This document shows positions 22,638 through 34,384 of a DNA stretch of 64,000 bases, piece by piece. Under the pieces are notes generated by a model. That model saw only the letters and a program-made list of their open reading frames with translations, did no database searches and had not been told where the DNA came from. How positions within the stretch are numbered: the stretch's first letter is position 1; the number at the start of each line of letters is the position of its first letter. The stretch lies in NCBI GenBank assembly GCA_015698045.1, contig BLAL01000278.1:1550001-1614000 (forward strand), in the 5' to 3' direction. The position numbers and the translations under genes were made by a program. This stretch comes from Rhizophagus clarus (Eukaryota > Glomeromycota > Glomeromycetes > Glomerales > Glomeraceae).

Positions 22638-22985
22638 TTATAATGTAAGATTATGTGCAATGCCTCGAATATAATCCATAACTGGACGATTCTCCTTGTC
22701 ATCAATGATTGTCATTATTCTTTTTTCTCTGTTAATTAACAATTTTTTTTTTGCTAGTTGCTGTTCACCACGTAAAATACACTCAATTTGAAAATCAACA
22801 TTTTGCTGTTCTTTTTGTAATTCTTCAATCATTGTATAAACACCAACATGACTTTGGCCAACCAAAGTTCCCCATCAACGATGCCATGCTTCTGCAATAT
22901 TCTGTGTTCGTGGTACACCTGTTTCAATTGAATCATATACCGACCACAACTCTGGTGGGAATAAAGGACACCAGGATTGATAAGC
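22638..22985 (-). pseudogene. MULE-type transposase C-terminal fragment
   Basis: The minus strand reads continuously from about 22985 to the stop at 22638-22640: W-x3-FPPELW, then GVPRTQNIAEAWHR, an in-frame TGA (22875-22877) where Arg is expected, then WGTLVGQSHVGVY and an EELQKEQQ helix, ending in GIAHNL. The PRTxNxxEAWHRxW pattern is the characteristic C-terminal segment of MULE transposases, a type abundant in Rhizophagus. The catalytic DDE part is absent. Upstream on this strand the sequence switches abruptly to a polypyrimidine tract, so the gene was cut before or after insertion. It has no function as it stands. Confidence 0.75.
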
Positions 22986-22989
22986 CCAA

Positions 22990-23460
22990 TGAGGATTTAT
23001 TTCACTTATATTTGATTTCTACTTCTTTTTTAATTTTATTTTTTTATTTTGTTCTTTATTTTCATTTTTATTTCTATCCCATCTCCTAGTTTTTCCTTCC
23101 ACTTTGTTTGTTAATTTTCCTCTATTTTATTTACTCTCTTCCCTTCTATTATGATCTTCACTTTTTACTATTTCTTTCTTTTTTACCTCTTTTTTCATTA
23201 CTTACCTTTCATTTTATTCTTCCATTCACTTTCACTTTATTTATTACTTTATTCTTCTACTTCATTATTCACTTCCCCTTTTTATTTCATTCTTAACTCT
23301 TTCTTCTATTTCACTCTCCTTCCATTTTATTCTTAACTTTCTCTTCCATCTCATTTTTCCCCTCTCATTTCATTCCTAACTCTCCCTTCATTTTATTTTT
23401 AATTCTTTTTTCTATTTCATTCTTCCCTTCTCATTTCATTCTTGAAATTTCTTTGTAATA
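22990..23460 (+). repeat. Polypyrimidine tract A (T/C-rich plus strand)
   Basis: About 450 bp of plus strand consisting almost only of T and C with isolated A, in phrases such as TTCATTCTTAACTC and CTTCCATCTCATT. It is related to 44370-45210, with the same order of phrases (CCACTTTGTTTGTTAATTT in both). The open frames are compositional artefacts. Confidence 0.7.
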
Positions 23461-23736
23461 ATCTATTACAAAAAAATCACAGAAATATATTATACTAATT
23501 TATTGTTACAGAAAAGAAAATTTTTAATATACTGAAAAAAAACCCTAAAAAAATATTTTTAATACGGCAATCTATTTATATTACAAAAAAAAAAATTTTT
23601 CTGTCAAAAAAAAAAAAAAAAAAAAAATCTGCTACACTGACCTATTGTTACATAATTCACTAAAAAAAAAAATTTTTCATGAATTATTATTATTATTGAG
23701 TTAACATTATTCATTTATTATACTTATTAGTATTAG

Positions 23737-24180
23737 CAGGACCGGGAAATCTTATAATAGAGGTCACCGTAGCACCCGGCACACTAGTAAAGTTGATTAA
23801 ATTTTTGATGTATTCAATTTTTAATGAAGCAAGAATGTGTAGACTAACAATATCTGCTTAAGGTTAGAGTTAAAATTGCCATTTATACACTCAATTTAAA
23901 TTTTTATATATTCTGTGTAACACAAAAGGGTGGTTCGCATAATTAATAAATTTTTTTAAAAGTGGTTCGCATTATTATAAAAATTTTTTCGGAAAATTTA
24001 ACGATCTCAGTTAATATTAATTTTACAAGAATAATTTATGGTTCATTATATTCTTCAGACATTCCTGTGTAGGATTGTTAGATTTTTAAGTCAATTACTT
24101 ATGCAAAATATTTTTAATTTGGATAAACTCACCAATTTACTATTGTCCGGTGACCTCTATTATTATTTTTCCCGGTCCTG
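23737..24180. mobile_element. 444-bp MITE with CAGGACCGGG ends
   Basis: The left end CAGGACCGGGAAAT..TAATAGAGGTCACCG is inverted at the right end (..CCCGGTCCTG), about 33 bp of strong match. The flanks repeat TATTAG on both sides (23731-23736 and 24181-24186). The paralogous block of unit 4 has the uninterrupted site TAGTATTAGTCAAATG at 45331, so the insertion postdates that duplication. The duplication can be read as 6 bp, or 8 bp with one mismatch. Confidence 0.85.
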
Positions 24181-24439
24181 TATTAGCCAAATACTAATTA
24201 CAGAAAAGCAATTAGAAAAAAAAAGAATTTCGTTAAGTGATCTACTGCTATAATTACTAAAGATAATGTAGTAGTAAACATCGGCTAATGGGAGATAAAA
24301 AATTATAGGATCAGCCAATTTTTAACAATCAGGAACAGACAAAAAAAAAATTCAACTCAAAAATCATTACATGAATTTCTTTATATATATAGATGATAAT
24401 TTACATTACATTTAAAAATTTCAAGCAGGTCTGAGTTTA

Positions 24440-24900
24440 AAATATGGGCAAATACGGGCTTTTACTTTTCTGTCTTTTTTCTCTGATTTTTTATTTATTA
24501 TCTTTTTTTATTGATTTTTTATTTTTCTTACTTCTCTTTTAAAAAAAAAAATTTTTTTTTATTTATTGCTCCTTTTTTTTTATTCCCACCTGCTACCCCT
24601 TTTTGAAAAAATTTTTTTTTCTCTTTTTTTTTTTTTTTTGAAAAAATTTTATTTTTATTTTTTTGTCCCTTTTTATAGAATTTTTTCATTTTCTATCTCA
24701 AATTAATCTTTTTTTTTTATTTCTCTAACTTCAACACCTTTTCAAAAAAAAAAAAAATTTTTTTTTGATTTATTCTTTTATTCCCACCTTGCTACTTCCT
24801 TTTTTCTTTGCAGATCAGTTTAAAAATCCTTTTTCTTTTTGTAAACCTGACTCTTGGAGACTTTGTACTATATAGGAGAAGTTTTGGCGTCCAATTAAGT
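24440..24900 (+). repeat. Poly-T/pyrimidine tract B
   Basis: T-rich sequence with phrases such as CTGTCTTTTTTCTCTG and TTATTCCCACC, ending in CCTGACTCTTGGAGACTTTG. It is repeated with small changes at 49995-50410 upstream of gene 4. Both lead into the same downstream block (GATTAAATCAT near 24930 and 50882). Confidence 0.65.
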
Positions 24901-26410
24901 CAAAGAAACATTCTTATTTTTTTTTAGTTTTCAGTGATTAAATCATATGAATTCTGTATGAATTCTGTATAAATTCTGTATCCAAACCATAATTATAGTG
25001 ATAAGGAATTGTGCATTTTTCTGTATCTTATTATGGTATGTTATTTTTAAGGAAAAAAATTGTATAAAAACCTTTCTAAAACTTATCTAATTAATACAAT
25101 GATTTTTAAATTTCACAGAATTTGCAGTGACCATTTTTAATTTTTAAGCGTAACCAGAATTGCTGTTTATATCATCGCAGAATAACAAATTTAGCATTGT
25201 GTCGTATCATATCAACATAAATTAGGCAATATTAATTCACAACAAGAAATAGAGTTATTGAAAAAAGAGCTGGAAGCTCTTCAGTTATCACCATAATAAA
25301 CACTACATGATTTTAATTAAATGGAATTAAAATTATTTATTCTTTATGATTAATCAGTCAGTAATGTCGAATATGAGCAGAATGAAAAGGAATATCCTAT
25401 TAGTATCTAAATTTGCTTATTTTTATCTTATTATATGTTTTTACTTTGAGCTTAGCAGTTTTTTTTGTAATTTGCATTAATCGATACAATCTCTTACTTA
25501 GTGTACTTAGTGAACAGTAACTACAAGCATTTTAAAAATTTTAAATCTCTTTTTTTTTAGCGTTAGTTTCTTTATCCTTTATTTTTTATTTAAATTAATT
25601 TATTTATTTATTTCTTTTTAAGCTTATGTTTTTGGTTGATTAAGTCTTTTATAAATGTAAAATATAAATTTTATTTGCTGGTTAGTGATCAAATATCAAA
25701 AAATTAAACACTTGGTGTGAATTATAGGCAATCAAATTTCTAAAAATTTGGCATAACTTATGTGATTATCATATGTCACATGATTTAACTTAATTTATGA
25801 TCATGATCAAACGGTTATATACCGCTATTACAAAAATGCAAAAAATGTTATTCATCCTAGAAGCTGAAAATATATGATAATTTAAATTTGTAGTATATGT
25901 TGTTATAAATAACTTTGTGATATGAACAATCTAATCAATCTAGTAGAACTTCTAATGTTAAAGTAAAGCAAAAATAACTATTTGTAAAGATTTTAGAAAT
26001 TAATACTAATAAATAATCAATACTTAGAAAATGACTTTAATATGAATTTTAATTGCTAATATAATAGCATTGGATGATAATCCAGAAAGTAATGGCTGTT
26101 ATTATATTTTTATAAAGATTCACATGACATTTTAGTATTAATGTAAATATCTTACAAAGAGGCTACATCAGAAAATTTTAGGTAGATCAGACTATGTAAT
26201 TCTACATAAATTAGTTTAAAAATATGTGGAATTCCACATATTCTTATAGCTCTACATGGATCCACATACATTACCTTCAATCTATACCAACAATACCACG
26301 TGTTTCATCATAGAATATCTGGAAAATACTGGAATTATTTGAATTTCACAATTTTCTACGGTATATGATGTGGATTTCCATATGAATTTTAAGTGAAAAA
26401 AACTTCTGAT
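24900..26410. other. Unit 3 upstream block, then the start of a 6-kb insertion
   Basis: Positions 24900-25245 match the upstream block of unit 4 (50870-51185). Homology stops at TTCACAACA (about 25244) and resumes near 31548 (TTTAGTGGCACAAC). Just inside the break the plus strand reads QEIELLKKELEALQLSP then stop (25242-25294), a short coding tail that looks like the 3' end of a transposon or other gene. The rest is AT-rich without a recognised gene. Confidence 0.45.
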
Positions 26411-26809
26411 TAGGGTTGGTTTAGTCCAGACTGACCAAAAATTGGTCCTGAGGCAATTTTAACATTGCTAATCACTTACCAATCCTGATTACGTACCTCC
26501 AATAAGTAACTTACCCTAAAAATGATCTGAAAATAATTTTTAATAATAATTTTTTTAATCATCATATCAAAATTTGATGATTTTCTTGGGACCAATGTCA
26601 GTCAATCGGTCCTAGGACCAGTCCAAATTTTAAGCATTTTAAGTATTCTGACTTTGGATAGAACTTTATTACTTATTACCAATAAGTAAACCATCCTAAA
26701 AAATGTTTGAGAATAAACTTTATTAATAATTTTTTTTAAAAAAATCATCTCAAAACTTGGCAATTTGCTAAGGACTGATTTTTGACCAGTCTGGACTGAA
26801 CCAACCCTA
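26411..26809. mobile_element. 399-bp hAT-like MITE
   Basis: The terminal inverted repeats of about 38 bp start TAGGGTTGGTTTAGTCCAGA and end TCTGGACTGAACCAACCCTA. The flanks are CTTCTGAT (26403-26410) and TTTCTGAT (26810-26817), an 8-bp duplication with one change. The TAGGG start with an 8-bp duplication is typical of hAT elements. There is no coding capacity. Confidence 0.85.
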
Positions 26810-27214
26810 TTTCTGATGTAGAAAACACAAATCTGTTGAAAGCATAGAGACAGAATATCAGTTGTATAGTTTTAATTGCAATTGTTGATTTTACTTTTAC
26901 AAAAAAGAAATATTTTGGAATTCTAAATACAACCATTTTCTTATGAAAGATATTTTGTTATATTTTGGAGAATTTTTTTGAATTTTTTATTTTTACAAAA
27001 AGAGAAATCTCTATTTTATTTTATAAATTTGATGAAAGCTATCAAATTTATTCTTATGAAAAGAAAGTTTTAAATTAAAAAAATAGGTATTTCAATATTC
27101 TTTTTGAATTTTAGATACAACTCCATTCTTATTATTATGAAAAAGAAAAAATAAAAAATAAATCAAAAAATGGAAAGTAATTTCCATTTTTATTTTGATA
27201 TTTTTCAATATTAT

Positions 27215-30200
27215 GGGTGCCATAGGGACAAAAAGGTTGTTTAACTTTCATCATACGTATGCCCAACTTTCCCCATGATCATGCCCAACTTTAGGCATGA
27301 TCTTTGGGCATACTCATGATGAACTTTCAGCATATTTCCTAATAAAGATATTAAAATTTTTGGTCAAAAATTTGTATATCGATTATCATATATTTCAAAA
27401 TTTCGCTTCTCATATAAGTGTTACTTTTTTTAATAATATCTAGATTTCAAACATTTATTATCAAGAAAAAGCTCGCAACATTTTCATTATAAATTAATTA
27501 TAAAAAATGATTTCGTACTGTTTTTTTTAAAAACGTTTTTTCTTATTATCAAATGCCAAAAAAGCATTCATTTTTTTTAAAAAAAATGATTTTTTTTTGT
27601 TAAAATGATTAAAAAAATAAAAAAAAAAATATTTTTTTTTGTTAAAACAATTAAAAAAAATCATTACTTTTGTTTTTTTTTAGTTAAAATGATTGAAAAA
27701 ATCATTATTTTCATTTTTTTTTTAATTTAAACGATAAAAAAATGATTGTTTTTCGTTAAAATGATTAAAAAAAAGTCATTAAAAAATCATTTTTTTTTGT
27801 TAAAACAATTAAAAAAAACATCCTTTTTCATTTTTTTAATTAAACTGATCAAAGAAAATTGTTAAAACGATTAAAAAAAATTTTTTTTTCGTTAATACAA
27901 TTAAAGAAAAAATCATTTTTTTTCTTGTTAAAATAATTAAAGAAAAAATCATTTTTTTCTCGTTAAAACGATTAAAGAAAAAATTATTTTTCTTTCATTA
28001 AAATGATTATAATAAAAAAAATGTTTAAAATCATTTTTTTAATTAAAGATTAATGAAAATCCTTTTTTTTTTATTAAAATGATTTCAAAAAATGATTTTT
28101 CTTAATTGAAAAACTGTTAAAATCGTCTTTAATTAAACAATTATGAAAATGGTTAAAATCATTTTTTAAAATCATCTTTTAATTAAATGATTGAGAAAAG
28201 ATGTTAATATCACTTTTTATTAAATGATTTAGAAAAAATATTAAATTGTTTTCTTATTAAATAAATTATTTAGAAAAAAGACTGTTAAATCATTTTTTTT
28301 TAATTTAAAGATAAAATTATTTTTTTTATAAAAAAAATGTTTTTAATTAAATGAGTTAAAATAAACGATTAAGAAAAATGATTAAAATCATTTTTTTTTA
28401 ATCGTTCTAAATGAAAAAAGTGATTTTTTTAATCATTTTAATTAAAAAAAAACAAAAAGAATGATTTTTTTTTAATTGTTTTAACCAAAAAAATCATTTT
28501 TTTTAATCCTTTTAACGAAAAAAATATCATTTTAACAAAAAAAATCATTTTTTAAATCATTTTAACAAAAAACAATTGTTTTTTAATCGTTTTACAAAAA
28601 TAATTATTTTTTAATTGTTTTAATAAAAAAACAAATGCTTTTTTGGCATTTTAATAATTAAAAAAAAAAAATTTTAAAAAAAAGAAAAATGGTGCGAAGT
28701 CACTAATTAATTTACTATCATAATAATAAAAAAGATATTTCACAACATTTTTCCATAGTTTAATAAAATCATTGCGAAACTTTTTCTTGATGATAAATGT
28801 TTGAAGTCTAAATATTATTAAAAAATTTAATGCTTATATAAGAAGCGAAATTTTGTGATAACTGATATACGAATTTTTGACCAAAAATTTGGTAAAAGTC
28901 CAAATTTGGATATGAAGAATCCAAAAAAAATTTTTAATCTTCTTATTAGGAAACATTGCTAAATTAAAAAGTCATCTTTTTTTGTTAAAACAATTTTTTT
29001 CGTTAAACGATTAAAAAAGATTAGGTTTTCTTTTTTTTTAATCAAAATGACCAAAAAAAATTGTTTTTATTTTATTTTTTAATTGAAACGATTAAAAAAA
29101 GATCATTTTTTTCATTTTTTTTTAATTGAAATGATTAAAAAAAAATCATTTTTCTTTTAATTAAAACGATTAAAAAAAAACAATAACTAAAATGATTAAA
29201 AAAAAATTAAAAAAAAAATCTTTTTTTTTAACTGAAACTATACTTTTTTCGCGAATTAATTTTGGGCATTTAGGCATTTATTTTTTTTGACGTATACTGA
29301 AATTGGATTTGATCATCTGATGATCAGATGATACTGTATACATAATGCTGATACTTAAAAAAAATCAGTTGTTTAAAGAAAAGCATTATTTATTTTTTAA
29401 AATCACCAATAAAAAATGATTTTTTAAATCACTTTTTAATAAAAAATTAAATGATTTTAATCGTTTTTTTAATCATTTATTTAAATTGTTTAATTAAAAA
29501 TGATTTTAACATTTTTTTTTTATAAAAAAAATAATTTTATCTTTAAATTAAAAAAAAATGATTTAACAGCTTTTTTTCTAAATCGTTTAATAAGAAAATG
29601 ATTTAACATTTTTTTTTAAATCATTTAATAAAAAGCGATATTAACGTCTTTTAAAGTTATTTAATTAAAAGATGATTTTAAAAGACGACTTTAACCATTT
29701 TTCTTAATTGTTTGATGATTAAAAAACGATTTTAATGGTTTTTCAACTAAGAAAAATCATATATATATATATATATATTAAATCGGTTTAATAAAAAATG
29801 ATTTTTATTAATCTTTAATAAAAAAAATGATTTTAATCGTTTTTTTTATCATAATTGTTTTAACTGAAAGAAAAAAATGGTTTTTTTAATCATATTATCA
29901 TCATTAAAGAAAAACCAATTTTATTTATTAAAAAACTGAAATAAAAACTAATCATTTTAACAAAAAAAAAGTGATTTTTTTTAATCGTTTTAATTAAAAG
30001 AAAAAGCAATTTTTTTAATCATTTTAATTAAAAGAAAAAATGATTTTTTTTAATCATTTTAATAATTTTCTTTGATCAGTTTAATTAAAAACGAAAAAGA
30101 ATGATTTTTTTAATCATTTTAACGAAAAAAAAATGATTTTTTTATAATGAACTCTATAAAGTCTAATTTTAAAGTCATAAATTACTATTGCTTAACATAC

Positions 30201-31203
30201 TTTATAAACTAAACTTTTATACATAGATTTCATAATTGGTAATATATGAAATAAAAAACATATATACCTAACCAAAAAACTAAATTTTTTTTTAAATATT
30301 ATTTTAAAATACACCATAAATAATCATAATTTAGTATAGCCTAGATTTTAAAGCCCAATAAAAAAAAAGAAATTAGTAAACTCGACATCAAATAACATCT
30401 AATGCATCAAAAAAATATATTAGATTAAATGTTTTGACTAACTTACGATGATATTTACTAGCAATTTAAGACTATGCTGCAACTTCGAAAAGACTTCAAA
30501 AAAGTATGTTATTGATGGCTTCACAAGATAGTTCGATGCTAAAATCGTCACGTGTCTTACACTTGATCGTTATGATCTGATGGTGATCACAACAATTTTT
30601 TTCTTTAATCGTTTTAACAAAAAAAAATGATTTTTTTTAACAATTTTCTTTAATTGGTTAATTAAAAAAATGAAAAAGAAAGATTTTTTAATTGTTTTAA
30701 CAATTTTTTTCTTTGATCGTTTTAATTAAAAAAATGTAAAGAATGATTTTTTTATCGTTTAATTAAAAAAAATGAAAATAATGATTTTTTTTAAATCGTT
30801 TTAACTAAAAAAATCAAAAATAATGATTTTTTTTTAACTGTTTTAACGAAAAAAATCATTTCTTTTAATCATTTTAATTAAAAAAAAAAGAATGCTTTTT
30901 TGGCATTTTGATAATAAAAAAAACATTTTAAAAAAATGATGCGAAATCATTTTTATAATTAATTTATAATGAAAACGTTGCGAGCTTTTTCTTGATGATA
31001 AATGTTTGAAATCTAGATATTATTAAAAAAAGTAACACTTATATGAGAAGCGAAATTTTGAAATATGTGATAATTGATATCCGAATTTTTGACCAAAAAT
31101 TCGGTAAAAGTCCAAATTTGGGCAAGAAGAATCCAAAAAATTTTAATCTCTTTATTAGGGAACATGCTAAAAGTTGAGCAACCTTTCTGTACCTACGGCG
31201 CCC
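27215..31203. mobile_element. Large AT-rich foldback element with long inverted repeats
   Basis: The left end GGGTGCCATAGGGACAAAAAGG matches the inverted right end (GGGCGCCGTAGGTACAGAAAGG). The inverted match continues for about 300 bp, including CGCTTCTCATATAAGTGTTAC and AGAAAAAGCTCGCAAC on the left arm (27400-27480) and their complements at 30980-31050. Between the arms lie about 3.3 kb of short AT-rich palindromic units such as AATGATTTTTTTTAATCGTT. A third, right-oriented copy of the end sequence sits at 28680-28980, so two such elements may be joined or nested. A 10-bp-arm palindrome (ATCATCTGAT/G/ATCAGATGAT-type) lies close to the centre, near 29310. I could not fix the target duplication. 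No transposase is encoded. Confidence 0.75.
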
Positions 31204-31209
31204 ATATAA

Positions 31210-31987
31210 TATAACCATTTTTACGAAAAGTAAAAATTTAAAACAAAAATGGAAGGTGATCTCCATTTTTATTTTTTTTTTTTATAAGTTTTTTGGATTT
31301 TCATTTTTACAAAATTTCAAACAAAAACAGAAAGTTCTAACAGAAAAAAATTCAAAAAACGTTAGTTTCACTATACTAACAATATATATAACTATTTGCG
31401 ACTTTTTTCATCCAAATTGGGAATTTTGGTTAGATTAAAATACGCCCAATTTTTCATTTCAAGACATGATTGTCAAAAAATTAATGCATTTCAGGATATG
31501 ATCTTCAATTTCGGTGCAAAAAATGTCGGATAATTTGTTGTGTTTTAAATTTAGTGGCACAACTTATTTATTGCGCTAAAATTTTTGAATAAGGTGTAAC
31601 TTAATCACGTATAGTATTGTTTTTTTATGTGTGCACAGTATTGTTTTTAATCTATACTTAAAAAGACCATACATGTATTAGTGGAATTCAGTATACAAAT
31701 AAATAACAATTTAAATAACAGTATTTCAAAAAGCAGTATAAAAAACTAGTATATTCTTATTTATTAAATCAAAAATAAATTCACCATCAGATACGTTTCA
31801 ATATTTCAAAGAACAATTAAAAATGATTCAAATATTAACAAATAATAGTAAGCGTTTACGGTACACATTATTCATATAAATATCTTGTAAATAAAGAAAA
31901 AAAAATCAATAAATCTAATAAATTAATCAATGTGCGTCATTAACAACTAAGCCTCAATTTACACAATTATTGGTGATCAAATGATCA
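31210..31987. other. Spacer and resumed unit 3 upstream block
   Basis: Positions 31210-31540 are AT-rich with one hairpin (AAAATGG..CCATTTTT, 31247-31275) that also occurs on the other side of the foldback element (27169-27197). From about 31548 the sequence matches the upstream region of the other GTPase units. No gene is seen. Confidence 0.5.
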
Positions 31988-32162
31988 AAACCATACTGCA
32001 TAAAACCATACAAACCATATTATACCTAAACCATACAAACCATATTATACCCATACTACATAAAACCATACAAACCATATTATACCCATACTGCATAAAA
32101 CTATACAAATCAAATCATGTTATACCCATACTGCATAAAACCATACAAACCATATTATACCC
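31988..32162. repeat. Local tandem expansion of a 35-42-bp unit
   Basis: Four to five imperfect copies of CCATACTGCATAAAACCATA followed by CAAACCATATTATAC. Units 1 (about 13640), 2 and 4 (about 51645) have only one copy, so the expansion is specific to unit 3. Confidence 0.85.
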
Positions 32163-32559
32163 AGACAAGACTGTGACAGTATCACGTAATCAGTGATTGT
32201 GGTTATACGTTTCCCTTTATGGAGTTTTACGTAAAGAAGAAGAGTTACAACTCGACCTCATACAAAAATAAAATGACTTAAGATAGAAATCATAGCATTA
32301 TAAACGTATATTTTAACACTTTCAATGGAATTAAAAAAGTTTGAAAACAGAGTAATTCATTTTAAAATCACGTTTTGGGTTGATTAAATAGACGTTTGTT
32401 TTGTTTTGACGAAAGAAACGTTCTTAAATTATCTAATTTAAATTTCATCAAATCATAAACGTTGTCTAAACACATGGTTTTACTTAACTCTTTCGATAAC
32501 TACGGGGTCAGGAAGGTTAAAGTTTAAAATTGACCGTAGCAAGAATTCATTAAATTTGC

Positions 32560-32685
32560 CTATTTTGGTTACTTGGCGTTTGTTTCATTATTTCATTTAG
32601 TTCGCTTATTTTGGTTTTTTTGGCGTTCATTTACGTTTGTTTCTTTGATCGTCCGTTCATCCATTGTCGCATAATGTATATAATT
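32560..32685 (+). promoter_or_regulatory. Promoter of GTPase gene 3: duplicated module plus TATA
   Basis: Two TTTTGG..GGCGTT modules in the same order as in the other copies, then GTATATAATT at 32676-32685, 74 bp before the start codon. About 80 bp just upstream that exist in copies 1 and 4 are missing here. Confidence 0.6.
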
Positions 32686-32758
32686 AGCCGTGGTTCAAAT
32701 AAATTTTTCTCAATTATTCAATTATCTTGAAGGAGAATTGTGAATATTGAATAAAAAT

Positions 32759-34384
32759 ATGTCAACGATAAGTCCTGAAATTCCAGAAGTAAAAGAATTG
32801 AAAGAAATTTTAAATGATGAAATAATCGTTAAAGAGCTTAAAAAAAAAGGAAGTTCAGCGAAAAACCTAAATGTTATTCATGTCACTAAGCCATCCAGTG
32901 AAAAGTATGCGGAGAGTTCCGAGTCATCTAGTGATAAAAAGCATTCTATAGTAATAAGCGAAGAAGGAGCACTATGCTTTAAAAGTTACGATGTTTGGTT
33001 AATAACTTACGAGTCCACTTCAGAAGGAATAATAAACATAACCACGAAGAAATATTTCGAAAATAAAAAAATTTATTCTAAAGCAATAGCTTTAGGAAAA
33101 GCTATTGATATTGAATTGGAATTGAAGAACAAAGTTGAGACGGTTTATGTTTCAAATGAAGGCTCGGAAAAACCTAAAGAGACTGAGAATGTTAATGAGG
33201 ATGACTTTAAAAATATATTATTAGTTGGTCGCACAGGTGATGGAAAATCCGCAATAGCTAACGTTTTAGTCAATATTGTTGGTGAGGATGGAATGCCCTA
33301 CTTTGAAGAAAGTGCCTGTGGAATTAGTAAGACCAAGAAAGCTAAGATGGTTCCATTTGACCACGAAGGAAAGAAATACAGAATAATTGATACCATAGGT
33401 ATTGGGGGCACAGAGTTATCTTTTGGAAAAATATTAGAGGAGATAATAAAAGCTATTCATAACGTTAATTATAGACTTAATCATATTTTTTTTGTCACCA
33501 GAGGCAGAATGACTAAAGGAGAGATAGATACGTTTAATCTATTGAAATCAGTAATTTTTTGTGATAAAGATAAAGATAATGGGGAATTTCTTTTCGAAAA
33601 ATATACCACTCTTGTAAGAAGCGGATTTGGTGAATTTGAAAATCCAAATGAATGTCGGAGGGATGTTGAATTGATGATGAGAGAAAGTAAAGAATTAAAT
33701 AATCTGATTTCATCATGTAGTGCAGGACTTACTATTTACGTAGATAATCCACCAGTATATATCGAGTTAGATCAAGAGCTTGCTGAAACAAAGAAAAAGT
33801 GTAACGATAACGATAAGGAAGTGAAAGAATTAGAGGAAAAATTAAACGGATTAAAAAAAGAAAGGGAAGTAAATCTAGAAAAACGAAAACAATCGAGAAA
33901 AATTTTATTAGATGGTCTTGAAAAGTCAGAAAATGAGAAAATAAAGAACCACCAAAATGATTATTATGAAGCAAAGAATATGCGAGAGTTGGGTGAAAAA
34001 ATTATCCCTTTGATGAATCAGATAAAAATGTTAAAGGAAATTTTGGAAGAAAAGAAAAAAAATAATAATGATGGTAATGATAAAACAGTGAGAGAGGAAG
34101 AGTTAAAGAAAGCTTACAAGAAAAAAGAAGAAAATTTAAAGAAACTTGTTCTTAAAGAAATAAAAACTTATGCTGATGAAAGAGATAAAGTTATGGTAAT
34201 TAAAACTGACGATGATGATGAAAATACGAATGATCAGTTTAATAAGACTGTTGAAACTACATTAATATCTATTGGTGGAATATTGGTGAATGCCTTTGTT
34301 CCTGTTCCTGGATTAGGTAGTGAACTGTCTCAAGTACTTATCGGATTAATAGTACCCAAAACTGATCAAAAAACAGGCGCTTAG
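32759..34384 (+). CDS. AIG1-type GTPase, paralogue 3
   Basis: A 541-residue intronless protein from the conserved ATG 32759 (MSTIS instead of MATIS). The N-terminal domain is intact. The linker is shortened: the Lys/Asp-rich stretch between EKPKET and the G domain is missing, so the P-loop GRTGDGKS moves to residues 157-164. G3 reads DTIGIGGT, with Gly where the other three copies have Asp; the invariant D and G of DxxG are kept. HIFFVTRGRMTKGE follows, then a longer coiled coil with extra Lys/Asn. Near the C-terminus a VPVPGLGSEL duplication of two residues occurs in the hydrophobic helix. No stops or frameshifts, so it is probably functional. Confidence 0.9.
   Translation: MSTISPEIPEVKELKEILNDEIIVKELKKKGSSAKNLNVIHVTKPSSEKYAESSESSSDKKHSIVISEEGALCFKSYDVWLITYESTSEGIINITTKKYFENKKIYSKAIALGKAIDIELELKNKVETVYVSNEGSEKPKETENVNEDDFKNILLVGRTGDGKSAIANVLVNIVGEDGMPYFEESACGISKTKKAKMVPFDHEGKKYRIIDTIGIGGTELSFGKILEEIIKAIHNVNYRLNHIFFVTRGRMTKGEIDTFNLLKSVIFCDKDKDNGEFLFEKYTTLVRSGFGEFENPNECRRDVELMMRESKELNNLISSCSAGLTIYVDNPPVYIELDQELAETKKKCNDNDKEVKELEEKLNGLKKEREVNLEKRKQSRKILLDGLEKSENEKIKNHQNDYYEAKNMRELGEKIIPLMNQIKMLKEILEEKKKNNNDGNDKTVREEELKKAYKKKEENLKKLVLKEIKTYADERDKVMVIKTDDDDENTNDQFNKTVETTLISIGGILVNAFVPVPGLGSELSQVLIGLIVPKTDQKTGA

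Noticed and set aside
23108-23336. Phe/Leu-rich open frames
   Set aside because: Produced by the polypyrimidine tract.
31981-32162. CRISPR-like array
   Set aside because: Units are contiguous without unique spacers, in a eukaryotic context.
31981-32196. 71-codon repetitive open frame
   Set aside because: It is a translation of the local tandem DNA repeat.
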